A stretch of DNA of 64,000 bases from Pseudomonas entomophila (GTDB lineage: Bacteria; Pseudomonadota; Gammaproteobacteria; Pseudomonadales; Pseudomonadaceae): contig NZ_JAAMQI010000005.1 in assembly GCF_013523165.1 (NCBI RefSeq), positions 1 to 64,000 of the forward strand. The letters are read 5' to 3'. Numbering within the stretch: the stretch's first letter is position 1; each line of letters begins with the position of its first letter. Shown in pieces: positions 37,335 to 48,324 of the stretch. The notes beneath the pieces were generated by a model. That model was not told where the DNA came from, did no database searches, and saw nothing but the letters and a program-made list of their open reading frames with translations. The position numbers and the translations under genes are program-made.

Positions 37335-38989
37335 AGGCCTTCGCCGAACTCTACCTGCGCCTGGACGCCACCACCTCGAGCAATGCCAAGCTTCGCGCGC
37401 TGCAGGCGTACTTCGCCGAGGCAGCGCCCCACGAAGCGGCCTGGGCCGTGTATTTCCTGGCCGGCGGACGCCCTCGGCAGCTGGTGCCCACGCGCCTGCT
37501 GCGCGAGCTGACCATCGAGCTGACGGGGCTGCCCGAATGGCTGTTCGAGGAAAGCTACCAGTCGGTGGGCGACCTGGCCGAAGCCATCTCGCTGCTGTTG
37601 CCTGCGTCCGAGCAGACCAGCGACGAGGACCTGGCGCACTGGGTCGAAGCGCACCTGCTGCCTCTGCGCGGCCAGGCGCCCGAACAGATCAAGGAACAAC
37701 TGCCCGCGCTGTGGGCACGCCTGGACCGGCCCAGCCTGATGCTCTGCCTCAAGCTGATCACCGGCAGTTTCAGGGTCGGCGTGTCGAAGCTGCTGGTCAC
37801 CCGCGCCCTCGCGCAGCTGGCCGGGCTGGACGCCAAGCGCGTCGCCCAGCGCCTGGTCGGCTACACCGACCTGTCGCATCGACCGACGGCAGCCAGCTAC
37901 CTGAAGCTGATCGCCCCAGAGTCGGCGGACGAACATGCCCAGCGCGGCGGGCAACCCTACCCGTTCTTCCTCGCCCATGCCCTGCAAGCCCCCACCGAGC
38001 AGTTCGATACGCTGCTCGGAGCGACCGGCGACTGGCAGGCCGAGTGGAAGTGGGACGGTATCCGCGCCCAGGTGGTCAAGCGCGACGGGCAGTTGTGGAT
38101 CTGGTCGCGCGGCGAAGAGCTGGTCACCGATCGTTTCCCGGAGCTGCACAGCCTGGTCGACAGCCTGCCGGACGGGGTCGTGCTGGATGGCGAGATTCTG
38201 GTCTGGAAGGCGCCCGATGCCGACCAGGAAGCCGCGGTCCAGCCGTTCGCCCTGTTGCAGCAACGGCTGGGGCGCAAGACCCTGGGCAAGAAGCTGCTGG
38301 CCGATGCGCCGGTGGTCCTGCAGGCCTACGACCTGCTCGAGTGGGAAGGCGAGGACTGGCGCACGCGGCCTCAGCACGTGCGGCGCGCCCAGCTCGAGCG
38401 GCTGGTCGAGACCCACCCTTCGGCACCGGTGCTGCTCTCGCCCCTGCTTACCGGCAAGGACTGGGCCGATCTGGCCGAACAGCGCGAGCAATCACGGGCC
38501 CTGGGCGTCGAAGGGCTGATGCTCAAGCAGCGCGAGTCGTTGTATGGCGTCGGGCGCACCAAGGACATGGGCCTGTGGTGGAAATGGAAGATCGACCCGT
38601 TCAGCGTGGACGCGGTGCTGATCTACGCACAGCGAGGCCATGGACGCCGCGCCAGCCTCTACAGCGACTACACCTTCGCGGTCTGGGACGGCCCGCCCGG
38701 TTCGCCGGACCGGACCCTGGTACCCTTCGCCAAGGCCTACTCCGGCCTGACCGATGCCGAAATGCGCAAGGTCGATGCCATCGTGCGCAAGACCACGGTC
38801 GACACCTTCGGCCCGGTCCGCAGCGTGACGCCGACCTTGGTGTTCGAGCTGGGGTTCGAGGGCATCGCACTGTCCAAGCGCCACAAGAGCGGCATCGCCG
38901 TGCGCTTCCCGCGCATGCTGCGCTGGCGGCACGACAAGCCGGTGGACGAGGCCGATGACCTGGCGACCCTGCAGGACCTGCTGGCCTGA
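37331..38989 (+). CDS. ATP-dependent DNA ligase
   Basis: 552 aa. It joins nicks using ATP. The adenylated lysine is Lys240 in motif I (EWKWDGIRAQ). An N-terminal DNA-binding domain (about 1-200), the nucleotidyltransferase core with LDGEILVWK (motif III) and the OB domain with WWKWKIDP are visible. A eukaryote-like ligase such as this supplements the NAD-dependent LigA. It is the core partner of the neighbouring exonuclease and is co-translated with it. Ends 93 bp before the acylase gene. Confidence 0.95.
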   Translation: MKAFAELYLRLDATTSSNAKLRALQAYFAEAAPHEAAWAVYFLAGGRPRQLVPTRLLRELTIELTGLPEWLFEESYQSVGDLAEAISLLLPASEQTSDEDLAHWVEAHLLPLRGQAPEQIKEQLPALWARLDRPSLMLCLKLITGSFRVGVSKLLVTRALAQLAGLDAKRVAQRLVGYTDLSHRPTAASYLKLIAPESADEHAQRGGQPYPFFLAHALQAPTEQFDTLLGATGDWQAEWKWDGIRAQVVKRDGQLWIWSRGEELVTDRFPELHSLVDSLPDGVVLDGEILVWKAPDADQEAAVQPFALLQQRLGRKTLGKKLLADAPVVLQAYDLLEWEGEDWRTRPQHVRRAQLERLVETHPSAPVLLSPLLTGKDWADLAEQREQSRALGVEGLMLKQRESLYGVGRTKDMGLWWKWKIDPFSVDAVLIYAQRGHGRRASLYSDYTFAVWDGPPGSPDRTLVPFAKAYSGLTDAEMRKVDAIVRKTTVDTFGPVRSVTPTLVFELGFEGIALSKRHKSGIAVRFPRMLRWRHDKPVDEADDLATLQDLLA

Positions 38990-39082
38990 GCGCAGGCATC
39001 GATCACGTGCTGCACGATCGCCTGAGCTGTGGTTGTATGGGCCTGTTCCAGCGCCTTTCTTTTTCGTCGACCCAGGAGTCCC

Positions 39083-40198
39083 ATGCGACACGTGATCCAT
39101 GACCTGCTCGGGCCCACGCCCGGCAGCGTCCGCCAACTGCACAGCTTCCACTACGGCCCGAGCACCGGCGGCAAGGTCTATATCCAGGCCTCCCTGCATG
39201 CCGACGAGCTGCCTGGCATGCTGGTGGCCTGGCACCTCAAGCGCCGGCTGGCCGCGCTCGACGCCGAGCAGCGACTGCTGCACGAAATCGTCCTGGTGCC
39301 GGTGGCCAACCCGGCGGGCCTCGAGCAGGTCGTGCTCGACGCACCGCTGGGGCGTTTCGAGCTGCACAGCGGGGAGAACTTCAACCGCCACTTCGTCGAC
39401 CTGTCCGACGCGATCGGCGACCAGGTCGAAGGGCTGCTCGGCCAGGACCCGGAGCTGAACCAGGAGCTGATCCGCGACCACCTGCGGCGCAATCTGCAGG
39501 CGCACCCGGCTTATACGCCGCTGCAGGCTCAGCGCCTGACTCTGCAGCGACTGGCCTGCGATGCCGACCTGATCCTCGACCTGCACTGCGACTTCGAGGC
39601 GGTCGAGCACCTCTACACCACGCCCGAGGCCTGGCCGCAGATCGAACCTCTAGCAGGCTATCTGGGCGCCCAGGCCAGCCTGCTGGCCACCGATTCGGGC
39701 GGCCAGTCGTTCGACGAGTGCTTCAGCCTGCTGTGGCTGCAGCTTCAGCAACGCTTCGCCAAGCGTTTCCCCCTCCCCGCGGGCAGCCTGTCGGTGACCA
39801 TCGAATTGCGCGGGCAGGCCGATGTCAGCCACGAGCTGGCGCAGCGCGATTGCCAGGCGATTCTCGATTACTTGATGCTCAGAGGCGCCATCGCCGGCCA
39901 GGCGCCGCCGCCGCCCGCGCTGCAACGTCCAGCGACGCCCCTGGCGGCCGTGGAGCTGCTGGTAGCGCCCCACGGCGGCCTGCTGGTGTTCCAGGCCGAG
40001 CCAGGGCAGTACCTGGAGGCCGGCCAGGTGGTCGCCGAGGTCATCGACCCGCTCGACGACCGCGTCACCCCTGTGCGCACGCTGCAGGCAGGCGTGCTCT
40101 ACGCGCGCAGTGGCCGGCGCCTGGCGACCCACGGCATGGCCATCGCCCACGTGGCGGGTGAGCGCATCTGCCGCTCGGGCTACCTGCTGGCGCCCTGA
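39083..40198 (+). CDS. Succinylglutamate desuccinylase/aspartoacylase family protein
   Basis: 371 aa. A zinc metallo-hydrolase of the M14-like AstE/ASPA superfamily: SLHADELPG supplies a His and Glu ligand and LDLHCD the third (His). A biotinyl-lipoyl-like C-terminal domain (AVELLVAPHGGLLVFQ) is present, as in this branch. The substrate is unknown: amide bonds of N-acyl amino acids are typical. It is embedded between the ligase and helicase of the DNA repair cluster. AGGAG precedes the ATG at 39083; the frame continues 18 codons upstream without a site. Confidence 0.88.
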   Translation: MRHVIHDLLGPTPGSVRQLHSFHYGPSTGGKVYIQASLHADELPGMLVAWHLKRRLAALDAEQRLLHEIVLVPVANPAGLEQVVLDAPLGRFELHSGENFNRHFVDLSDAIGDQVEGLLGQDPELNQELIRDHLRRNLQAHPAYTPLQAQRLTLQRLACDADLILDLHCDFEAVEHLYTTPEAWPQIEPLAGYLGAQASLLATDSGGQSFDECFSLLWLQLQQRFAKRFPLPAGSLSVTIELRGQADVSHELAQRDCQAILDYLMLRGAIAGQAPPPPALQRPATPLAAVELLVAPHGGLLVFQAEPGQYLEAGQVVAEVIDPLDDRVTPVRTLQAGVLYARSGRRLATHGMAIAHVAGERICRSGYLLAP

Positions 40199-40262
40199 GC
40201 GAGTAAAACCAACCGGGCCTGCCGGCGGTCTGTAGAGCACACCCTCCAGAACGGTCCGCCGC

Positions 40263-42716
40263 ATGCCGCCAGCTTCCGACCTCGCCAGCCACTGGTTCAG
40301 CGCCCAGGGCTGGAAGCCCTTCGCCTTCCAGCGCAGTGTCTGGGCCGCCGTGTCGCGAGGCGAGTCCGGGCTGTTGCACGCCAACACGGGCGCGGGCAAG
40401 ACCTACGCGGTGTGGTTCGCCGCACTGCGCGCCTTTCGCGTGCCCAAGGCCCGCCAGCCGGCGCCGATCCAGGTGCTCTGGATCACCCCCATGCGCGCCC
40501 TGGCGGCGGACACGGCCAAGGCCTTGCAGGCGCCCCTGGCCGACCTCGAGCTGGACTGGAGCGTCGGGGTACGCAGTGGCGACACCGGCGCGGCCGAACG
40601 TGCGCGTCAGGCGCGGCGCCTGCCCAGTGCGCTGATCACCACGCCGGAGAGCCTGACCCTGCTGCTCACCCGCGAGCATGCCGAGGAAGAATTCAAGACC
40701 CTGCGCATGGTGGTGGTCGATGAGTGGCACGAACTGCTCGGCAGCAAGCGCGGCGTGCAGTTGCAACTGGCGCTGGCACGCCTGCGTCGCTGGCGTCCTG
40801 ACCTGGTGACCTGGGGGCTGTCAGCCACCCTGGGCAACCTCGAGCACGCGCGCGATGTGCTGTTGCCCGAAGGCGGCTCGCTGGTCAAGGGTCGCCAGGA
40901 CAAGCGCATCGAGGTCGACAGCCTGCTGCCACCGGCCCTCGAGCGCTTCCCGTGGGCCGGCCAGATGGGCCTGAAGATGCTGGGCCAGGTCCGCGATGAA
41001 ATCGAGGCCAGCGCCAGTTGCCTGGTCTTCACCAACACCCGTGCGCAGGCCGAGCTCTGGTACCAGGCGCTGCTCGATGCGCGGCCCGACTGGGCCGGCC
41101 TGATCGCCCTGCATCACTCCTCGCTGGCGCGGGCGACCCGTGACTGGGTCGAACGCAGCTTGAAGGAGGGCGCGCTGAAGGCCGTGATCTGCACCTCCAG
41201 TCTCGACCTGGGGGTGGATTTTTTGCCGGTGGAGCGGGTGCTGCAGATCGGTTCGCCCAAAGGCGTGGCGCGACTGCTGCAACGGGCCGGGCGCTCCGGC
41301 CATGCGCCCGGGCGTGCCTCGCGCATCACCCTGGTCCCGACCCACAGCATGGAGCTGGTCGAGGCAGCCGCCGTGCGCCAGGCGCTCGCCGCCGGACACA
41401 TCGAGGCACGGCAATCACCCCGCCTGTGCATGGACGTGCTGGTGCAGCACCTGGTGAGCATGGCCCTGGGCAGCGGTTTCATGCCCGAACAGCTGCTGGC
41501 CGAAGTACGCAGCACCTGGGCGTTCAAGGACCTTCGCGACAGCCAGTGGGCCTGGGCGCTGGCGTTCGTGCGCAACGGGGGCGACTCCTTGAGTGCCTAC
41601 CCTGACTACCAGCGGGTGGAGGTGCACCCCGACGGCGTCTGGCGCGTGGCCAGCCAGCGCCTGGCGCGTCGGCACCGGATGGGCATCGGCACCATCGTCA
41701 GCGAAGCGCAGATCCAGCTCAAGTTCTGGAGCAAGGGCGGGGGCGGACGGTCGCTGGGCAGCGTCGAGGAAGGGTTCATCTCGCGGCTGCGGCCAGGCGA
41801 CACGCTGGTGTTCGGCGGGCGCATCCTCGAACTGGTGCGGGTCGAGAACATGACCGCCTACGTGCGGCGCAGCACCCAGCGCAAGGCCGCCGTGGCGCGC
41901 TGGAGCGGCTCGCGGCTACCGTTGTCCAGCGAACTGGCCGACGCCATGGTGGACCAGCTGGACACGGCCAGCCAGGGGCGCTTCAACGGTCCGGAAATGC
42001 GTGCCGTGCGCCCGCTGCTGGACATCCAGGCACACTGGTCTGCCTTGCCCTCACGGGACACGCTGCTGGTCGAGACCCTCGATTCGCGGCAGGGCTCGCA
42101 CCTGTTCGTCTACCCATTCGCCGGGCGCATGGCGAACCTTGGCCTGGCCAACCTGATCGCCTGGCGGATCAGCCAGACGCAGCCGCTGAGCATTTCCATC
42201 GCCGTGAACGACTATGGCTTCGAGCTGCTCAGCCCCAGTCACGTCGCCTGGGCCGACCTGTTGCCCCCGGCCATGAATGCAGACGGCCTGCTAGAGGATG
42301 TTTTGCACAGCCTGAACGCCGGCGAGATGGCGCTGCGGCGCTTTCGCGAGATCGCACGGATTTCCGGCCTGGTGTTCGGCGGCTACCCGGCCGCCCAGAA
42401 AAGCATGCGGCAGATCCAGGCCTCCAGCGGCCTGTTCTACGAGGTGTTCCGCAAGCACGACGCCGACAACCTGCTGCTGGGTCAGGCCCGCGACGAGGTC
42501 CTGCGCGAAGAGCTGGAGATTGAGCGGTTGCAGCGCCAGCTGCTGCGCATCAATCGGTTGCGCCTGGACCTGCACGCCCTGGCGCGGCCAGGCCCGCTGG
42601 CGTTCGCCCTGATCGTCGAGGGGCTGCGCGAAACCATGACCAGCGAGAAGCTCGCCGACCGGATCGCGCGCATGGTGGCCGACCTGGAAAAAGCAGCCGG
42701 AGGCCCTTGGTCGTGA
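40263..42716 (+). CDS. Ligase-associated Lhr-like DEAD/DEAH helicase (Lhr-Core)
   Basis: 817 aa. An SF2 3'-5' DNA helicase: Walker A ANTGAGKT near the N-terminus, DEWH as motif II ([11 protein letters not shown]), motif III SATLGN and motif [13 protein letters not shown]. The winged-helix and Lhr-core domains follow. Lhr-Core of P. putida is known to act with a metallo-nuclease encoded in a four-gene repair cluster; that matches this location. It is co-translated with PdeM through a GTGA overlap. Confidence 0.95.
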   Translation: MPPASDLASHWFSAQGWKPFAFQRSVWAAVSRGESGLLHANTGAGKTYAVWFAALRAFRVPKARQPAPIQVLWITPMRALAADTAKALQAPLADLELDWSVGVRSGDTGAAERARQARRLPSALITTPESLTLLLTREHAEEEFKTLRMVVVDEWHELLGSKRGVQLQLALARLRRWRPDLVTWGLSATLGNLEHARDVLLPEGGSLVKGRQDKRIEVDSLLPPALERFPWAGQMGLKMLGQVRDEIEASASCLVFTNTRAQAELWYQALLDARPDWAGLIALHHSSLARATRDWVERSLKEGALKAVICTSSLDLGVDFLPVERVLQIGSPKGVARLLQRAGRSGHAPGRASRITLVPTHSMELVEAAAVRQALAAGHIEARQSPRLCMDVLVQHLVSMALGSGFMPEQLLAEVRSTWAFKDLRDSQWAWALAFVRNGGDSLSAYPDYQRVEVHPDGVWRVASQRLARRHRMGIGTIVSEAQIQLKFWSKGGGGRSLGSVEEGFISRLRPGDTLVFGGRILELVRVENMTAYVRRSTQRKAAVARWSGSRLPLSSELADAMVDQLDTASQGRFNGPEMRAVRPLLDIQAHWSALPSRDTLLVETLDSRQGSHLFVYPFAGRMANLGLANLIAWRISQTQPLSISIAVNDYGFELLSPSHVAWADLLPPAMNADGLLEDVLHSLNAGEMALRRFREIARISGLVFGGYPAAQKSMRQIQASSGLFYEVFRKHDADNLLLGQARDEVLREELEIERLQRQLLRINRLRLDLHALARPGPLAFALIVEGLRETMTSEKLADRIARMVADLEKAAGGPWS

Positions 42717-43369
42717 GCGAGCACCACGTCATCGAACATTGCGGGGAAACGCTGTGGCTGCTGGTGGACAAGGCCCTTTACTGGCCGCGCGAGAAAACCC
42801 TGTTGATCGCCGACCTGCACCTGGGCAAGGCAGCCAGCTACCGAGCCTTGCACCAGCCGGTGCCACGTGGCACCACGGAGTTGAACCTGGCACGCCTGGA
42901 CGCCCTGCTGGCCGCCCATGACTGCGAGCGCCTGGTCGTGCTGGGCGACTTTCTGCACGCCAGGACCGCACGGGCGCCTGCCGTCATGGCACGGCTCGAG
43001 GCGTGGCGAGCCCGGCATGCGTCGCTGGAGATCGTGCTGATCCGCGGCAACCATGACCAGCACGCAGGCGATCCGCCTGCCAGTCTTGGCATGCAGGTGG
43101 TCGATGAACCTTGGTTGATGGGGCCCTTCGCCCTGCGTCACGAGCCCGAGCCCCACCCTACCCACGCCGTGCTGGCAGGCCACGTGCACCCGGTCTACGT
43201 GCTGCGTGGACGCGGTCGACAGCGGTTACGCCTGCCGTGCTACGTGGTGGATGACGCGGTCAGCCTGCTGCCGGCATTCGGCGAGTTCACAGGGGGCTGG
43301 GAAGTCAGGCCCACCGGGGCCGCCAGGGTCTACCTGACGGGCGGCGAGCGCGTCTGGGCGGTGCCGTGA
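42713..43369 (+). CDS. pdeM: Ligase-associated metallophosphoesterase nuclease PdeM
   Basis: 218 aa from the GTG at 42713. A manganese-dependent phosphodiesterase/nuclease with the calcineurin-like motifs DLHLGK, GDFLHAR, RGNHDQH and GHVHP. It works with the Lhr-Core helicase in end processing. GGAGG (42699-42703) is 9 nt before this GTG; an upstream TTG at 42707 is too close to that site. It is the last gene of the repair cluster, 1 bp from the convergent next gene. Confidence 0.92.
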   Translation: MSEHHVIEHCGETLWLLVDKALYWPREKTLLIADLHLGKAASYRALHQPVPRGTTELNLARLDALLAAHDCERLVVLGDFLHARTARAPAVMARLEAWRARHASLEIVLIRGNHDQHAGDPPASLGMQVVDEPWLMGPFALRHEPEPHPTHAVLAGHVHPVYVLRGRGRQRLRLPCYVVDDAVSLLPAFGEFTGGWEVRPTGAARVYLTGGERVWAVP

Positions 43370-43370
43370 G

Positions 43371-43592
43371 TCAGGCCTGCGGCGCAGGTGGCGGCTCGTC
43401 AGGCAGCGTGGGCACACCATCGGGCTGCGAGTCCGGTTCGGTGGGCTGAGGGAAGTCTGGATCAGGTTGTCCGGGCATGCCACCGGCCTGCAGGGGCGAG
43501 CGCGGCTGGGCCAGCAGTGACCATGCCAACAGCCCGATCTGGTTGGGCTGCAGCACGGCCAGCTTTGCATTGATCACGGGGTCTAGTTTCAT
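43371..43592 (-). CDS. Small conserved hypothetical protein
   Basis: 73 aa. The first half (MKLDPVINAKLAVLQPNQIGLLAWSLL) looks helical; the second half is a disordered tail rich in P, D, Q and E. I do not recognise it; it looks like a short cytoplasmic protein. AGGAG before the ATG at 43592 supports the start. Convergent with pdeM. Confidence 0.7.
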   Translation of the reverse strand: MKLDPVINAKLAVLQPNQIGLLAWSLLAQPRSPLQAGGMPGQPDPDFPQPTEPDSQPDGVPTLPDEPPPAPQA

Positions 43593-43691
43593 AAGGTACT
43601 CCTGGCGAGCGCCTGGCACTCTTGATGAGCGCCAGGACTGTTCACTGGTTTGGAGCACCGATCGGCGAACTAATTCCCGCGCTTCGTCGGC

Positions 43692-44258
43692 TCAGGTGCG
43701 CGGCAGGGTCACGCCACGCTGACCCTGGTACTTGCCACCGCGGTCCTTGTACGAGACCTCGCAGGCTTCGTCCGACTCGAGGAACAGCATCTGCGCCACG
43801 CCTTCGTTGGCGTAGATCTTGGCCGGCAAGGTGGTGGTGTTGGAAAACTCCAGGGTCACGTGCCCTTCCCATTCCGGCTCGAGCGGCGTCACGTTGACGA
43901 TGATGCCGCACCGCGCGTAGGTGCTCTTGCCCAGGCAGATGGTCAGTACGTTGCGCGGGATGCGGAAGTACTCGACGGTGCGGGCCAAGGCGAAGGAGTT
44001 GGGCGGAATGATGCAGACATCGCTCTTGATGTCGACGAAGCTGCCGGCGTCGAAGTTCTTCGGGTCGACGGTCGCCGAATTGATGTTGGTGAACACCTTG
44101 AATTCATCGGCGCAACGCACGTCGTAGCCATAGCTCGAGACGCCGAAGGAGATGACCCGGCTGTCCTGCTCGCCGCGCACCTGGCGCTCGACGAACGGCT
44201 CGATCATGCCGTGTTCCTGCGCCATGCGGCGAATCCACTTGTCCGATTTGATGCTCAT
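43692..44258 (-). CDS. dcd: dCTP deaminase
   Basis: 188 aa, exact family length. It converts dCTP to dUTP for thymidylate synthesis; the trimer active site includes [23 protein letters not shown] and the C-terminal [13 protein letters not shown]. The start [17 protein letters not shown] at 44258 is the canonical N-terminus; the frame is open upstream without use. It is divergent from the cold-shock gene. Confidence 0.97.
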   Translation of the reverse strand: MSIKSDKWIRRMAQEHGMIEPFVERQVRGEQDSRVISFGVSSYGYDVRCADEFKVFTNINSATVDPKNFDAGSFVDIKSDVCIIPPNSFALARTVEYFRIPRNVLTICLGKSTYARCGIIVNVTPLEPEWEGHVTLEFSNTTTLPAKIYANEGVAQMLFLESDEACEVSYKDRGGKYQGQRGVTLPRT

Positions 44259-44583
44259 GGCCGGTGTCCTGAAAGTGCGATGTGAAAAACCTGGGCGCAT
44301 CTTACCGGTCCACGCGCCGACGGCAAAGTTTCCCGCCGCAATCCCGCGTCGTCCGTGACGTGCGGCCACCATCGATCCGAATTCCAACAAAGGGGGCATT
44401 GGCCATTGGCAGGTCGTGCAAAGTGGGGTAAGGTGACGCCACTGTGCTGCACGTGACACCGAGAATCTCTGTTTGATGCACGATTACCATCGGCCCATCG
44501 CTGAATTTTCCTGCTCTTTGCACTCAGTCCCGGCCGGGGCGTTTCCCGCGCCGAAATCAACTTTGTCCAAGGAGACAGACACC
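44259..44583. promoter_or_regulatory. Divergent promoter region and long leader of the cold-shock gene
   Basis: A 325-bp non-coding interval between dcd and the cold-shock gene. It must hold both promoters. For the plus-strand gene the last stretch would be a long 5' leader, as is usual for csp mRNAs, ending in the ribosome-binding site AAGGAGACAG. No clear promoter boxes are certain. Confidence 0.4.
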
Positions 44584-44793
44584 ATGTCCAATCGCCAATC
44601 CGGTACCGTCAAGTGGTTCAACGATGAGAAGGGCTACGGCTTCATCACCCCTCAGTCGGGTGACGACCTGTTCGTACACTTCAAGGCCATCCAGGCTGAC
44701 GGCTTCAAAACCTTGAAAGAAGGCCAGGCTGTTACCTTCGTCGCTACCCGCGGCCAGAAAGGTATGCAGGCTGAAGAAGTGCAGATCGCCTAA
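44584..44793 (+). CDS. Cold-shock domain protein (CspA family)
   Basis: 69 aa. A single cold-shock domain with RNP1 KGYGFITP and RNP2 DLFVHFKAI; it binds single-stranded RNA and DNA and acts as an RNA chaperone. AAGGAG lies 9 nt before the ATG, and an excellent intrinsic terminator follows. Whether it is cold-induced or constitutive cannot be told from sequence. Confidence 0.96.
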   Translation: MSNRQSGTVKWFNDEKGYGFITPQSGDDLFVHFKAIQADGFKTLKEGQAVTFVATRGQKGMQAEEVQIA

Positions 44794-44809
44794 GTCGATC
44801 TCGCTTTAG

Positions 44810-44836
44810 AAAAAACCCGCCATTGGCGGGTTTTTT
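44810..44836. terminator. Bidirectional intrinsic terminator
   Basis: The stem AACCCGCC/GGCGGGTT is flanked by A-rich and T-rich runs (44810-44836), with six T residues on the plus strand and a matching run on the minus strand. It ends both the cold-shock gene and the convergent apbC. Confidence 0.92.
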
Positions 44837-44896
44837 CATGCCTGCGCAAAAGAGGCCGGCGCCGCCGACCGAGATGGCCGACGGTGCCGGACGCGC

Positions 44897-45991
44897 TCAG
44901 CCCTCGGTGATGGTGATGCTCGGTACCGCAGCGCAGGCGGCCTCTTCCAGCACGATGCGCGCACCGACCTGCCGCGCCAGCTCCTGATAGACCAGCGCGA
45001 TCTGGCCGTCGGGATCGGCGATGACCGTCGGCTGGCCGTTGTCGGCCTGCTCGCGGATCGTCATCGACAGCGGCAACGAGGCCAGCAGCTCGACGCCATA
45101 GCGGGCGGCGAGTTTCTCCCCGCCTCCCTCGCCGAACAGGTGTTCGGCGTGCCCGCAGTTCGAACACACGTGCACGGCCATGTTCTCGACCACACCTAGG
45201 ACCGGAATGCTGACCTTGCGGAACATCTCCACGCCCTTGCGCGCGTCCAGCAGTGCGAGGTCCTGGGGCGTGGTGACGATCACCGAACCGGCGACCGGGA
45301 CTTTCTGGGCCAGGGTCAGCTGGATGTCACCGGTGCCTGGCGGCATGTCGATCACCAGGTAGTCCAGATCGTCCCAGGCCGTCTGCGTCACCAGTTGCAG
45401 CAAGGCGCCGGAGACCATCGGCCCGCGCCAGACCATCGGTGTGTTGTCATCGGTCAGGAACGCCATCGACATCACGTCCACGCCGTGGGCCTTGATCGGC
45501 ACGAACCATTTCTGCTCGCGCACCTGGGGGCGCGTACCCTCAGGAATGCCGAACATGATGCCCTGGCTGGGGCCGTAGATGTCCGCATCGAGAATGCCGA
45601 CCCGCGCGCCTTCACGCGACAGGGCCAGGGCCAGGTTGGCCGCCGTGGTGGACTTGCCGACGCCACCCTTGCCCGAGGCCACGGCAATGACGTTCTTGAC
45701 GTTGGCAAGGCCCGGGACCTGCGCCTGGGCCTTGTGCGGCGCGATCACGCTGTCGATGCTCACGCGTGCGATCCTGACGCCCTCGAGGCCTTCGAGCGCG
45801 GTGCGCAACACCTGCGCCCACCCATTCACGAACAAGCCGGCGGCATAGCCGAGGCGCAACCGTACGTCGACCTGGTCGGCCTGTACCTCGATGTGCTCGA
45901 CGCACCCGGCGGTGACAGGGTCCTGGTTCAGGTAAGGGTCGGTGTACTGGCGAAGGACGGCTTCGACGGCGGCGCGCGTGACGGCACTCAT
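44897..45991 (-). CDS. apbC: Iron-sulfur cluster carrier protein ApbC (Mrp)
   Basis: 364 aa. An N-terminal DUF59/MIP18 domain (about 1-85) is followed by a deviant Walker A P-loop (GKGGVGKSTTA) and the CxxC motif CSNCGH, which binds a bridging iron-sulfur cluster in the dimer. It delivers clusters to apo-proteins. Divergent from metG, as in many pseudomonads. Confidence 0.96.
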   Translation of the reverse strand: MSAVTRAAVEAVLRQYTDPYLNQDPVTAGCVEHIEVQADQVDVRLRLGYAAGLFVNGWAQVLRTALEGLEGVRIARVSIDSVIAPHKAQAQVPGLANVKNVIAVASGKGGVGKSTTAANLALALSREGARVGILDADIYGPSQGIMFGIPEGTRPQVREQKWFVPIKAHGVDVMSMAFLTDDNTPMVWRGPMVSGALLQLVTQTAWDDLDYLVIDMPPGTGDIQLTLAQKVPVAGSVIVTTPQDLALLDARKGVEMFRKVSIPVLGVVENMAVHVCSNCGHAEHLFGEGGGEKLAARYGVELLASLPLSMTIREQADNGQPTVIADPDGQIALVYQELARQVGARIVLEEAACAAVPSITITEG

Positions 45992-46148
45992 GGGATCTCC
46001 CGTGGCGGAACTGACGTGGTGGACGAGCGCCTATGCTAACCCGTCAGCGATCGACAGGTGCGCCATGGGGTGAAATATCTTCGCCAGCGCTTTATAGTGG
46101 CCGATCATCTTCACGTCATCACGCCGTCAAACAAGTAGCCGAGCCACC

Positions 46149-48197
46149 ATGTCCGAGCCACGCCAGATTCTCGTTACCAGCGCCCTGCCCTATGCCAATG
46201 GCTCCATCCACCTTGGCCACATGCTGGAGTACATCCAGACGGACATGTGGGTTCGCTTCCAGAAGCTGCGTGGTCACCAGTGCATCTACGTCTGCGCGGA
46301 CGATGCGCATGGCTCGGCCATCATGTTGCGCGCCGAGAAGGAAGGCGTCACCCCCGAGCAGCTGATCGCGGCCGTACAGGCCGAGCACAGCGCGGACTTC
46401 GCCGACTTCCTGGTGAACTTCGACAACTTCCACTCGACCCACTGCGACGAGAACCGCGAGCTGTCCGCCGAGATCTACCGGCGCCTGCGCGACGCCGGGC
46501 ACATCGCCAGCCGCGCGGTCACGCAGTACTTCGACCCGGAAAAGGGCATGTTCCTGGCTGACCGGTTCATCAAGGGCACCTGCCCCAAGTGCGCGGCCGA
46601 AGACCAGTACGGCGACAACTGCGAAAAATGCGGCGCTACCTATTCGCCCACCGAGCTGAAAGACCCACGCTCGGCCATCTCGGGCGCCACGCCCGTGCTG
46701 CGTGATTCCAAGCACTTCTTCTTCACGCTGCCGAACTTCCAGGCCATGCTGCAGACGTGGACCCGCAGCGGCACCCTGCAGGAGCCGGTGGCCAACAAGA
46801 TCGCCGAGTGGCTCGACGCGGGCCTGCAGGAGTGGGACATCTCGCGTGACGCGCCCTACTTCGGTTTCGAGATCCCCAATGAGCCGGGCAAGTACTTCTA
46901 TGTCTGGCTGGACGCGCCGATCGGCTACATGGCCAGCTTCAAGAACCTGTGCGCACGACGCCCGGAGCTGGACTTCGACGCCTTCTGGAACAAGGACGCC
47001 ACGACCGAGCTGTACCACTTCATCGGCAAGGACATCGTCAACTTCCATGCCCTGTTCTGGCCGGCCATGCTCGAAGGCGCAGGCCTGCGCAAGCCGACCG
47101 CGATCAACGTGCACGGCTACCTGACGGTCAACGGCGCGAAGATGTCGAAATCCCGCGGCACCTTCATCAAGGCCCGTACCTACCTCGACCACCTGTCGCC
47201 GGAATACCTGCGCTACTACTATGCGTCCAAGCTGGGCCGCGGTGTGGACGACCTGGACCTCAACCTCGACGACTTCGTGCAGAAGGTCAACTCCGACCTG
47301 GTCGGCAAGGTCGTCAACATCGCCAGCCGCTGCGCCGGTTTCATCCACAAGGGCAACCAGGGTGTCCTGGTGGCGGGCGATGCCGAACCGGTCCTGACCG
47401 AGGCGTTCCTGGCTGCCGCGCCAAGCATCGCCGATGCCTACGAGGCACGCGACTTCGCCCGCGCCATGCGCGAGATCATGGCCCTGGCCGACCGCGCCAA
47501 TGCCTGGATCGCCGACAAGGCGCCCTGGTCGCTGGCCAAGCAGAACGGCAAGCAGGACGAGGTTCAAGCCATCTGTGCGCAGGGCATCAACCTGTTCCGC
47601 AGCCTGGTGATCTTCCTCAAGCCCGTGCTGCCGCAACTGGCTGCCGATGCCGAGGCCTTCCTCAACGTCGCACCGCTGCACTGGAACGATCACACCACGC
47701 GCCTGGAGAACCACCGCCTGGAGGCGTTCAAGCCGCTGATGAGCCGAATCGAGCCGGCCAAGGTCGAGGCCATGGTCGCCGCCAGCCAGCAGGACCTGGC
47801 TGCCGCTTCCGAAGACGCGCCACAGACGTCGGCCGGCAACGGCGAACTGGCCAAGGACCCGCTGGCCGAGCAGATCGAATTCGATGCCTTCGCGGCCGTC
47901 GACCTACGCGTGGCCTTGATCGTCAAGGCCGAGGCCGTGGAGGGGGCCGACAAGCTGCTGCGCCTGACGCTCGACATCGGTGACGAGCAGCGCAACGTGT
48001 TCTCCGGCATCAAGTCGGCCTACCCGGATCCCGCCCAGCTGGAAGGCCGCCTGACGATGATGGTCGCCAACCTCAAGCCACGCAAGATGCGCTTCGGCGT
48101 GTCCGAAGGCATGGTCATGGCAGCCGGCCCTGGCGGCGAAGAGATCTACCTGCTCAGCCCGGACAGCGGCGCCAAACCTGGCCAGCGCATCAAGTGA
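46149..48197 (+). CDS. metG: Methionyl-tRNA synthetase
   Basis: 682 aa, the long dimeric form. The class I signature is [14 protein letters not shown]; four zinc cysteines are in [18 protein letters not shown]; the KMSKS loop reads [10 protein letters not shown]. The C-terminal tRNA-binding (EMAP-like) domain starts near [20 protein letters not shown]. It charges tRNA-Met, including the initiator. A hairpin (48204-48225) follows. Confidence 0.98.
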   Translation: MSEPRQILVTSALPYANGSIHLGHMLEYIQTDMWVRFQKLRGHQCIYVCADDAHGSAIMLRAEKEGVTPEQLIAAVQAEHSADFADFLVNFDNFHSTHCDENRELSAEIYRRLRDAGHIASRAVTQYFDPEKGMFLADRFIKGTCPKCAAEDQYGDNCEKCGATYSPTELKDPRSAISGATPVLRDSKHFFFTLPNFQAMLQTWTRSGTLQEPVANKIAEWLDAGLQEWDISRDAPYFGFEIPNEPGKYFYVWLDAPIGYMASFKNLCARRPELDFDAFWNKDATTELYHFIGKDIVNFHALFWPAMLEGAGLRKPTAINVHGYLTVNGAKMSKSRGTFIKARTYLDHLSPEYLRYYYASKLGRGVDDLDLNLDDFVQKVNSDLVGKVVNIASRCAGFIHKGNQGVLVAGDAEPVLTEAFLAAAPSIADAYEARDFARAMREIMALADRANAWIADKAPWSLAKQNGKQDEVQAICAQGINLFRSLVIFLKPVLPQLAADAEAFLNVAPLHWNDHTTRLENHRLEAFKPLMSRIEPAKVEAMVAASQQDLAAASEDAPQTSAGNGELAKDPLAEQIEFDAFAAVDLRVALIVKAEAVEGADKLLRLTLDIGDEQRNVFSGIKSAYPDPAQLEGRLTMMVANLKPRKMRFGVSEGMVMAAGPGGEEIYLLSPDSGAKPGQRIK

Positions 48198-48203
48198 TCG
48201 CGG

Positions 48204-48225
48204 GCGCCCCGGTACGCCGGGGCGC
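48204..48225 (+). terminator. Hairpin after metG
   Basis: The stem GCGCCCCGG/CCGGGGCGC (48204-48212 and 48217-48225) with a 4-nt loop begins 6 nt after the metG stop. No T-run. Confidence 0.65.
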
Positions 48226-48324
48226 TCAGCCACGAGGCGCACCAGCACGAGGCGTGTGCCTGTGGTTTCAGGGCTCTGAAACCCAGGCATGGGCCAGTGC
48301 CCGGTGCCTGGAGACCTTTACAGC

